DNA of 64,000 nt from Jiella mangrovi (GTDB taxonomy: Bacteria; Pseudomonadota; Alphaproteobacteria; Rhizobiales; Rhizobiaceae). The notes beneath the pieces are model-generated. The model did not search any database. It was given only the letters and a program-made list of their open reading frames with translations, and was not told the origin of the DNA. The position numbers and the translations under genes are program-made. The stretch lies in the NCBI RefSeq assembly GCF_017815135.1, contig NZ_JAGJCF010000015.1:62001-126000 (forward strand). Reading direction: 5' to 3'. Shown in pieces: positions 57,694 to 64,000 of the stretch. Numbering within the stretch: the stretch's first letter is position 1; every line of letters begins with the position of its first letter.

Positions 57694-59445
57694 TCAGCGG
57701 CCGATCGCGCCGCCGATGACGCCGCCGACGAGGCCGCCGAAGAAGGCCGCCGCGGCAGGATCGCCGCCGCTGCGGCGGGGCGAGACGCGCCGGACGACGC
57801 GGGGCTTGGAATTGCTGCGCCGGGTCGAAACGGCCTTGCGGGTTTCGCGGCGCGGCGTGACGGACCGCGCCTTGGGCGGGGCCGGCGGGGTGTAGGCGGC
57901 GAGCGCGGCCTGGGTCTGGCTGACGAGGAGGTCGTATTGCGGCTGGTTGAGATAGCCGCTGACATGCACGCCTCGGGCGCTCTGCCAGGCGACGATGGCC
58001 TTGCGGGTGTTCGGTCCGAAGGCGCCATCCGGGGTGCCGCAGTTGAAGCCGGCAAGATTGAGCCGGAGCTGGGCCTCCTTGCGTTTGCCGCGATCAAGGC
58101 CGAGCATCGCCTCGGTGCCTTCCCCGGACAGCATCTGGGAAGTGGCGCTGCTGCCGACAGAGTTGGCGCTGCCGGGCAGGCCGGCCTGGAGATTGCCCGA
58201 CGATCCCATCGCGCCGTCATTGCCGAGGCTGGCGACGACGTTGCCGTTGGCGCGGACGGGCAGCCGGGCGATCTGCTTGCGGGCGTTGGCGGCATAAAGC
58301 CCGTTCGGGAAGGTTTCCAGATAGGCTTCGTAATCGACGCGCTGGCCGGAGTCGCGGGCGAGGCTGTAGAGCGCCGTCTCGCGCTGCAGCGTTTCGGCAT
58401 CGTCGCCGCTGCGCGTGGTCGTCGCGGCCGACGGGACGAGGCTGGGCGCGGAGGCCTCCACCGCCGAGGAGAGCGCGGTGGTCGGCTCCAGTGAGGCGAC
58501 CTTCGTCGCATTCGGGTTGAGATAGACCTCGCCGGTGAGCGAGGCGTTGATCCAGGGCCGCTGCTGGTTCTTGGTGGTCTCCAGCACCTGACCGGTCACC
58601 CGGGACATGACGACCTGAATGTCGGTGTCCGGCGCGTCGATCTGGTCGAGCAGCGCCTGGGTGAAGGGCGAATGGGACGTACCCTCGCCGTCATAGGCGA
58701 CCTCGTCGGGGCTGGTGGCATAGATGATCGCCGTGCCTTCGCCGCCGTCGCCGCCGATGTCGATCTTGGCGAGGCCGTCGGAGACCTTGGCCGAGCGGCT
58801 GACGCCCTTCAGCGATCGGGCGAGCGAGCGCGACAGCGGGTTGTCCCGGCAGGCGTCGAGCACGACGAGCCGCACGGCGACGTCATAGCGCAGCTGCCGG
58901 TTGATCGTGTCCAGCGAGACAGCGCGGAAATCGAGATCGGACGGATCCTCGAAGGCCGCGTCGATCGGAACCAGATAGTTCTTGCCGTTCACCTGCATGC
59001 CGTGGCCGGCATAGAAGAACAGGCCGACATCGGCGCCGCGCACCGACTTGGCGAAGTCCTGAATCTTGGCGTCCATCTCGACCTTGCCGAGGTCGATGCC
59101 CTCGATCACCTCGAAGCCGAGATTTTGCAGCTTCTGGGAGACGGCGCGCGCATCGCGGGAGGGATTTTCGAGGGTCACCGTGTGCTGATAGGCGCTGTTG
59201 CCGACGACGAGGGCGACCCGCCGCTCCGGCGTCGCGGCGCGGGCCTCCTCGATCGCGGGGCCGGCGAAGACACCGACAATGCCGGCGATGAGCGCTGCCA
59301 GACAGCCGCGCTTGAACGGCGCCGCGAGGCCGCGCGGCTTGTCGCGGGTAGGCGGCTTGTCGCGGGTAGATTGTGCCGGCTTGCCGGGGCCGATCGAGCC
59401 TCTCAATCGCGCCAGACGGCGAATGACACCGTTTCGATCACTCAT
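57694..59445 (-). CDS. Exported caspase-like (peptidase C14) protein with peptidoglycan-binding domain
   Basis: A 583-aa protein. A basic N-terminus and hydrophobic helix (GCLAALIAGIVGVFAGPA, about 48-64) act as signal or anchor. The caspase p20-like domain runs from about 75 to 310 with an intact dyad, H148 (FFYAGHGM) and C199 (LVVLDACRDNP). A Ser/Thr/Ala-rich linker leads to a PG_binding_1 domain (about 455-512, LNLAGFNCGTPDGAFGPNTRKAI). A basic tail and a terminal glycine-zipper-like FFGGLVGGVIGGAIG follow. It is a bacterial orthocaspase, probably acting in the periplasm at the cell wall. Its substrates are unknown. GAGAGGA precedes the ATG. Confidence 0.9.
   Translation of the reverse strand: MSDRNGVIRRLARLRGSIGPGKPAQSTRDKPPTRDKPRGLAAPFKRGCLAALIAGIVGVFAGPAIEEARAATPERRVALVVGNSAYQHTVTLENPSRDARAVSQKLQNLGFEVIEGIDLGKVEMDAKIQDFAKSVRGADVGLFFYAGHGMQVNGKNYLVPIDAAFEDPSDLDFRAVSLDTINRQLRYDVAVRLVVLDACRDNPLSRSLARSLKGVSRSAKVSDGLAKIDIGGDGGEGTAIIYATSPDEVAYDGEGTSHSPFTQALLDQIDAPDTDIQVVMSRVTGQVLETTKNQQRPWINASLTGEVYLNPNATKVASLEPTTALSSAVEASAPSLVPSAATTTRSGDDAETLQRETALYSLARDSGQRVDYEAYLETFPNGLYAANARKQIARLPVRANGNVVASLGNDGAMGSSGNLQAGLPGSANSVGSSATSQMLSGEGTEAMLGLDRGKRKEAQLRLNLAGFNCGTPDGAFGPNTRKAIVAWQSARGVHVSGYLNQPQYDLLVSQTQAALAAYTPPAPPKARSVTPRRETRKAVSTRRSNSKPRVVRRVSPRRSGGDPAAAAFFGGLVGGVIGGAIGR
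59334..59369. repeat. Tandem 18-bp duplication inside the caspase-like gene
   Basis: Two exact 18-bp copies (59334-59351 and 59352-59369) encode the repeated TRDKPP-like segment before the membrane helix. Adding or losing copies would keep the frame. Confidence 0.8.
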
Positions 59446-59547
59446 GGCTGTCCTCTCCTCGCGTCATGGGCGAATGATGTAAAAGAATACACGCAATGGT
59501 ACAGTCGTTTACCGCACGATTCAATCGAAGATTGCTGCTGCCAATGC

Positions 59548-59579
59548 AAAAAACCGCCCTCTCCTTGCGGAGGGGCGGT
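59548..59579 (-). terminator. Intrinsic terminator of the DUF6101 gene
   Basis: On the minus strand, ACCGCCC plus CTCC pairs with GGAG plus GGGCGGT around a GCAA tetraloop with one bulged base. It is followed by six T. Confidence 0.85.
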
Positions 59580-59659
59580 CAGAGTTCGACTGGAGGAGGC
59601 GAGCCCGCTGACGGGCCCGAAGTCGTGACGTCGATGCGCCCCGCCGGGACGCCGGCAAC

Positions 59660-60235
59660 TCAGCGGCGGGCGATGATCTCTTCGCCCGAAACGATCATGC
59701 GGATGCCGAGGCCGGGCTTGCGCCTTGCCAGAAAGCGCGGGCGGCGCTGGCGATGCGGCGCGGCGCGGCGCGAGGCCGGCTGGGCCGAGCGAAGCTGGCC
59801 GACCGTCTCCTCGAGCGAGACGACGCGGCCGTCCGCCTCGATCATCAGCATCGGCAGGCCGAAGAGATCCGACCAGCCGCGCCAGTCGGCGGCGACGTCG
59901 AAGAGATCGTTCGCCACGAGGAGCGGCACGGTGCATTTCGGGTCGTCATGATAGAGTTCGAGCGTGACGGTCACCTCGCCCTCGGCTGTCTCCAGCGCCC
60001 GTGCGGCGATGCCACGGAAGGCGCGGGACGGAAGGGCGATGGAAATCGGCAGGCCGCAGCCTTCGAGGATGCGGCGGATCACCGCGCCTCGACTGTCGAC
60101 GCGATAGGTAACCTCTTCGCCGTCTTCGAAAGTCACGAAGCTCTGGTGGCGATCGCAGGCCCTCGGATCGAGCCGGACGGGCGCGCAGGCCCAGTTCGGA
60201 CGGGTCGAAATCTTTACGTTCTGAGCGATGGTCAT
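59660..60235 (-). CDS. DUF6101-type conserved hypothetical protein
   Basis: A 191-aa cytoplasmic protein without signal or membrane segments. The N-terminal half is PilZ-like in strand pattern (DGEEVTYRVDSRGAVIRRILEGCGLPISIALPSRAFRGIAARA). The middle reads LLVANDLFDVAADWRGWSDLFGLPMLMIEADG. The C-terminal tail is very Arg-rich (RRAAPHRQRRPRFLARRKPG). This matches what I recall of the Rhizobiales-restricted DUF6101 family, with moderate certainty. Function is unknown; the Arg tail suggests nucleic-acid or phosphate binding. It follows the FAD oxidase gene by 180 bp. Confidence 0.7.
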   Translation of the reverse strand: MTIAQNVKISTRPNWACAPVRLDPRACDRHQSFVTFEDGEEVTYRVDSRGAVIRRILEGCGLPISIALPSRAFRGIAARALETAEGEVTVTLELYHDDPKCTVPLLVANDLFDVAADWRGWSDLFGLPMLMIEADGRVVSLEETVGQLRSAQPASRRAAPHRQRRPRFLARRKPGLGIRMIVSGEEIIARR

Positions 60236-60415
60236 GTGCGACGCCTTCTGTCTCTCCTGAGAGCCGCTTTGCGGCCCGGGATCCCTGTTTCGACGGCCGA
60301 TGTGTTCCCCGGCCTTTCGATGGGTTCAGAATAGACAGCGCCTGTTTCACACGCGCTAAGAAAGTCAGTTAAGTCTTCCTGACTTCCATGAGGGTTATCA
60401 GAATAGAAATTTGAA

Positions 60416-61879
60416 TCAAAACTGAACAAGCTTTCCGGGGTTTAAGATATTGTTTGGATCGAAGAGATGCTTGATGCCACGCATCAGATCCATTTCGGCG
60501 GCGGGCTTCGTGCGGGCGAGCTCGTCGCGCTTCAAAAGGCCGATGCCATGTTCGGCCGAGAAGGTGCCGCCCATCTCGGCGACGACGGCGTGGACGAGGC
60601 CGTTGATCTCGCGCCAGTGCGACAGAAACGCGTCGGTGTCGGCGCCGACCGGCTGGGAAATGTTGTAGTGGACGTTGCCGTCGCCCAGATGGCCAAAGGC
60701 GCAGATGCGCGCGTCGGGGATCGCTGCGAGGACGGCGGCGTCGGCCTTTTTCAGAAAAGCCGGCACGAGCGCGACGGGCACGGCGACATCGTGCTTGATC
60801 GACCCGCCTTCCGGCTTCTGCGCCCAGCTCATCTCCTCGCGCATGTGCCAGAACGCGTCGGCCTCGGCGATCGACTTGGCGATGGCCGCGTCCTCGACGA
60901 TGCCGGCTTCGAACCCTTCCGAAAGCAGCGCCTCCATGGTCTGGCTTGCGTCTTCCTCGGAGCGGCTCGAAGAGATCTCGACGAGGACGTACCAGGCGTG
61001 CGGCTCTCCCATCGGGTCGCGCGTGCCTTCGATATGCTTCAGGACGAAGTCGAGGCCGAGCCGGGGGATGAACTCGAAGCCCGTGAGGCTGCCGCTGGCA
61101 TGGCGCTCGGCGACACGCAGCAATTCCAGCGCCTGTTCCGGCGAGGCGACGCCGGCATAGGCGACCTGCCGGCCGGCGGGTCGTGGATAGAGCTTCATCA
61201 CGGCGCCGGTGATGATGCCGAGAGTGCCCTCCGAGCCGACGAGGAGATTGCGGATGTCATAGCCGCGATTGTCCTTCTTGAGGCGCCGCAGGCCATGATA
61301 GACCTCGCCAGAGGCGAGCACCGCCTCGATGCCGAGACACAGTTCGCGCGCGTTGCCATAGGCAAGCACCCCGGTGCCGCCGGCATTCGAGGCAAGATTG
61401 CCGCCGATCTCGCAGGAGCCTTCCGAGCCGAGCGACAGGGGAAAGAGCAGGCCGGCTTCCTCGGCCGCGTCCTGCACGTTTTGCAGGATGACGCCGGCAT
61501 CGACGGTGATCGTCCGTCCGACCGGGTCGATGTCGCGGACCTTGTCGAGCCGCGACACCGACAGGGCGATGTGCCCGGGCGAGCGCGGCGACTGCCCGCC
61601 GACAAGCCCGGTATTGCCGCCCTGCGGCACGATGGGCGTTCGCGTCTCGTTGGCAAGACGCATGATCGCCGCGACCTCGTCGACGCTTCCAGGCCTCAGC
61701 ACAACCGCCGCCTTGCCATCGAAAAGGCCGCGCGGCTCGGCAAGATAAGGCGCCATGTCGTGCGGTGCCGTGATCGCGTTGCGCTCGCCGACGATGGCGG
61801 CGAAGCGGGCGACGAGTTCGCCGGAGAGCGGCGCGTCGTCGGGATCGGCGGGCAGTTCGACGGGGGCTTTCTTGGTCAT
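60416..61879 (-). CDS. FAD-linked oxidase (D-2-hydroxyglutarate/D-lactate dehydrogenase-like)
   Basis: A 487-aa VAO-family flavoprotein. The FAD domain shows PIVPQGGNTGLVGGQSP, LSLGSEGSCEIGGNLASNAGG and GSEGTLGIITGAVMKL. The C-terminal half has the FAFGHLGDGNVHYN-like motif and ends EHGIGLLKR...DPNNILNPGK, as in D-2-hydroxyglutarate or D-lactate dehydrogenases. The most probable substrate is a D-2-hydroxyacid. GAAGG 8 nt upstream favours the ATG at 61879, with ATG 61894 as alternative. It lies downstream of tsaC on the same strand. Confidence 0.92.
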   Translation of the reverse strand: MTKKAPVELPADPDDAPLSGELVARFAAIVGERNAITAPHDMAPYLAEPRGLFDGKAAVVLRPGSVDEVAAIMRLANETRTPIVPQGGNTGLVGGQSPRSPGHIALSVSRLDKVRDIDPVGRTITVDAGVILQNVQDAAEEAGLLFPLSLGSEGSCEIGGNLASNAGGTGVLAYGNARELCLGIEAVLASGEVYHGLRRLKKDNRGYDIRNLLVGSEGTLGIITGAVMKLYPRPAGRQVAYAGVASPEQALELLRVAERHASGSLTGFEFIPRLGLDFVLKHIEGTRDPMGEPHAWYVLVEISSSRSEEDASQTMEALLSEGFEAGIVEDAAIAKSIAEADAFWHMREEMSWAQKPEGGSIKHDVAVPVALVPAFLKKADAAVLAAIPDARICAFGHLGDGNVHYNISQPVGADTDAFLSHWREINGLVHAVVAEMGGTFSAEHGIGLLKRDELARTKPAAEMDLMRGIKHLFDPNNILNPGKLVQF

Positions 61880-61956
61880 GGTCTCTGCCTTCATTGACGT
61901 GGAGCGCCAGATAGCGCGCGGGCAGTTCGAGGCGAAGACCCGCGCTTCGGCCACTT

Positions 61957-62922
61957 TTACCGGGGCGCGGCTGCCCGTCGCAGGCGGTCGTTGATCGCTT
62001 CCCCGAGGCCGGTCGACGGGATCGGCGCGACCGCGATCGCCTCGACATCGGCGGAATCGAAGGCCGAGAGCGCGGCGAACAGGTTCGAGGCGGCCTCGGC
62101 GAGATCGCCGGCGGGGCTGAGATTGACGATCGCGGCCGCGTTTTCGAGGCCTTGTGGCCGATCGGGGCCGAAGGCGATGACGAATTCGCCGGGCTCGATC
62201 GAGCGAACGTCGAGGCGCACCCGCCCGGTCGGCGCATAATGGGAGGCAAGGCTTCCGGGCGCGGCGATCGCAGCGCCGGCAGCGGGATCCTCGATCGCAA
62301 GGCCCGATGCCTCGGCGAGGACGTCCCGCGCGATGCCGCCGGCCCGCAACAGGACGAGCCGGTCACCGGCCGGTCGCACGATGGTGGATTCGAGGCCGAC
62401 GGGGGTGGCGCCGCCGTCGAGGATCAGCGGGATGCGGCCGGACAGCCCGCGCGCCACGGCCTCGGCGCTGGTGCCCGTCACGCGGCCGGAAAGATTGGCG
62501 CTCGGGGCGACGATCGGGCGTGTCAGTTTGGCCGCCAGCCTCGCGACGACGCCGTGGGGCATCCTGACCGCGACGGTGTCGAGCCCGGCCGTCGCCAGCG
62601 GGTGGACCGCGGTCTTGGCGCGCAGCGGCAGGACGAGGGTGAGGGGGCCCGGCCAGAAGGCGGTGGCCAGCTTTTCGGCCAGCGCGTCGAAGACGGCGAT
62701 CTCCCGCGCCATCTTCATCGAATCCACGTGGCAGATCAGCGGGTTGAAGCGCGGCCGGGCCTTGGCTTCGAAGATGCCGGCGACGGCCTTGCTGGAGCCG
62801 GAGTCACCGGCAAGGCCGTAGACGGTCTCGGTCGGCAGGGCGACGAGCTGGCCGTCGCGCAGCAGCGTTTCGGCGCGTTGCTCGGCGGCAGGGTCGGTCA
62901 GGGGGAGGATTTCGGTCTTCAT
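61957..62922 (-). CDS. tsaC: L-threonylcarbamoyladenylate synthase (Sua5/TsaC)
   Basis: Makes threonylcarbamoyl-AMP from threonine, bicarbonate and ATP for the t6A modification at position 37 of ANN-decoding tRNAs. It is 321 aa with the YrdC fold (LVALPTETVYGLAGD, KARPRFNPLICHV, FWPGPLTLVLP, APSANLSGRVTGTSAEAV) plus a C-terminal Sua5 domain (about 205-321), so it is the longer Sua5 form. ATG at 62922. It probably heads a transcript with the FAD oxidase gene. Confidence 0.94.
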   Translation of the reverse strand: MKTEILPLTDPAAEQRAETLLRDGQLVALPTETVYGLAGDSGSSKAVAGIFEAKARPRFNPLICHVDSMKMAREIAVFDALAEKLATAFWPGPLTLVLPLRAKTAVHPLATAGLDTVAVRMPHGVVARLAAKLTRPIVAPSANLSGRVTGTSAEAVARGLSGRIPLILDGGATPVGLESTIVRPAGDRLVLLRAGGIARDVLAEASGLAIEDPAAGAAIAAPGSLASHYAPTGRVRLDVRSIEPGEFVIAFGPDRPQGLENAAAIVNLSPAGDLAEAASNLFAALSAFDSADVEAIAVAPIPSTGLGEAINDRLRRAAAPR

Positions 62923-63115
62923 GGCGCCTTGGATCGCAGACCTGGCGCCGGAAGGAAAGAAGCTGATCGCGCCTCGCCGATCTTTGACCGGCCTATGGCC
63001 ATCTCAGACGGATCTGCGGCGCGAGCGAGATCTCGGAAAGTTGGATCCGGGTTCCCGGTGGCGAACACCGGGAAAGCCGACGGACCGGCCGGACGTTTTG
63101 CGTCGGTTCAAACGA

Positions 63116-64000
63116 TCAGCGCGTTGCTTCGAAGGCGCCGAGGATCCGGCGGTCGACCGTGCCGAGGGCGACAAAATGATCGGTCCGAGGCTGGCGCACT
63201 CGGTGGCCACGCTCGGAGCGATCGACACCGAGCTGGGAGAGGATGCGGGCCGGCATCGGCATCGCATTGGCGCGACGCTCGGCATCGGCAGCCGAGATCA
63301 CCTTCATCACACGGGAATGCTGCAGGCGATTGCCCGTCGTCTCGCGCGTCTGCGGATCGACCAGACGCGACGTCTCGGGAAGCCGGATCGCGGCATCGGC
63401 CGGCGGCGCGATCAGCCGCGACAGGCTTTCTGCGGCCTGCGACACGGCCTTGTGAAACGCCTTGACGTTTGCTGCCAGGGCGTCTGCGTCGTTCGCGGCA
63501 GGCGCCGTTTCCGGCGAGGCCGTCGCCCCTTCATCGGCCATGTCGGACTTGGCGACGTCCTTCTTCGTCTGATCCTTGGCGATCGCCGTCAGCATCTTCA
63601 AAGGATCGATCACCGGATGATGCTCGACCGGCCCGAAGGCGGCCAGGAGGGTGCCGTTGGCGGCGCCCGGAACCGGCGTCTCGGGCTTTGCGCCGAGCGA
63701 TGCGGCACTGGCGACGGCATTCTTGGTTTCCTTCGAGACGTCGGCGATCAGCGTGCCGGCGTCGCCGTCCTGCGGCTGCTTGACGAGCTCGTTGAACGGC
63801 CAGGCCTTCCGGAGACCGGCGATGTCATAGGTCGAGACATTGACGTCGATCTTCGTCGAGGCGCCCTTCACGCGGTAGGGGCAGGAGCGCTTGTTGCAGT
63901 TGTGCATCGAGGAGAACTGCCACAGCGCATAGGACGGCCAGGTCTCTTCCGGGAACTTGCCGGTGATGTTGCCGCGATAGCGGGCATACCAGAGCGGCAG
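63116..64000 (-). CDS. GH25 lysozyme-like protein, C-terminal part (runs off the window)
   Basis: The frame is open to the right edge; only the last 294 codons are visible. The part at the edge reads LPLWYARYRGNITGKFPEE, then WPSYALWQFSSMHNCNKRSCPYRV and IDVNVSTYDIAGLRKAWPF. This is the end of a glycoside hydrolase family 25 (muramidase) barrel, where W/QF and the IDVNV strand are conserved. A long low-complexity, probably disordered C-terminal extension of about 230 residues follows. The catalytic Asp/Glu would be beyond the edge. The first internal Met (63907) is not the true start. Confidence 0.8.
   Translation of the reverse strand: MPLWYARYRGNITGKFPEETWPSYALWQFSSMHNCNKRSCPYRVKGASTKIDVNVSTYDIAGLRKAWPFNELVKQPQDGDAGTLIADVSKETKNAVASAASLGAKPETPVPGAANGTLLAAFGPVEHHPVIDPLKMLTAIAKDQTKKDVAKSDMADEGATASPETAPAANDADALAANVKAFHKAVSQAAESLSRLIAPPADAAIRLPETSRLVDPQTRETTGNRLQHSRVMKVISAADAERRANAMPMPARILSQLGVDRSERGHRVRQPRTDHFVALGTVDRRILGAFEATR

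Overview
The window is a GC-rich chromosomal segment from an alphaproteobacterium, most likely of the order Hyphomicrobiales (Rhizobiales), possibly Aurantimonadaceae. The order-level call rests on a Shemin-type 5-aminolevulinate synthase (hemA), an alphaproteobacterial Porin_2-type porin, ccmA divergent from acnA, a bacterial leucyl/aminoacyl-protein transferase (bpt) and an rpsO-pnp pair. The family-level guess is inference only. Coding density is high. I found no tRNA, rRNA, CRISPR array, insertion sequence or replication origin.

Left part (1-14.4 kb). A cytochrome c maturation gene (ccmA) and a flavoprotein gene diverge from aconitase (acnA), which is followed by a DUF1223 thioredoxin-like protein. 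Next come a 2-hydroxyacid dehydrogenase, an SH3-type envelope protein, a PfkB-family adenosine kinase, an orphan capsule-export-type (KpsS/LipB-like) glycosyltransferase, RNase D, a secreted stand-alone SecD head-domain protein and aspS.

Accessory island (14.45-16.2 kb). A PAAR-domain protein carries a C-terminal HExxH metallopeptidase-like domain. It is followed 7 bp later by a small exported protein that looks like its immunity partner. Base composition drops sharply at the boundary between the PAAR module and the toxin module, and a perfect 13-bp inverted repeat sits over the start region. This is the best candidate in the window for a little-described system: a type VI secretion cargo effector with its immunity protein.

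Middle (16.2-46.7 kb). This stretch holds a 2H phosphoesterase, a DUF421 membrane protein, an unrecognised secreted protein and parC. Transporters follow (EamA, SLC13, RDD and AbrB types), with bpt, an NAD(H)-rubredoxin/ferredoxin-type reductase, a methyltransferase plus MarR regulator, an SAF-domain dehydrogenase, hemA plus a cupin, an aminotransferase, and pnp and rpsO. Upstream of rpsO lies a sulfotransferase rather than the usual truB. Then come tandem DUF2147 paralogues, a HisC-like aminotransferase, a gamma-carbonic anhydrase and a YhaO/YhaN (SbcD/SbcC-like) nuclease pair with an unusual insertion in place of the zinc hook.

Right part (46.7-64 kb). A porin with a long leader is followed by a 735-bp intergenic region containing REP-like palindromes, then glucokinase, murein endopeptidase MepA, a glutathione transferase and an MltB-type transglycosylase. 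A probable lipid A or LPS modification cluster has a PAP2 phosphatase fused in frame to a family 2 glycosyltransferase, an LpxB-N-like membrane protein and an ArnT/RgtA-like glycosyltransferase. The window ends with a DCC thioredoxin-like protein, an exported caspase-like protein with a peptidoglycan-binding domain, a DUF6101 protein, an FAD-linked oxidase, Sua5/TsaC and the end of a GH25 lysozyme-like gene. Many of these genes act on the cell envelope (murein, LPS, porin and secreted domains).
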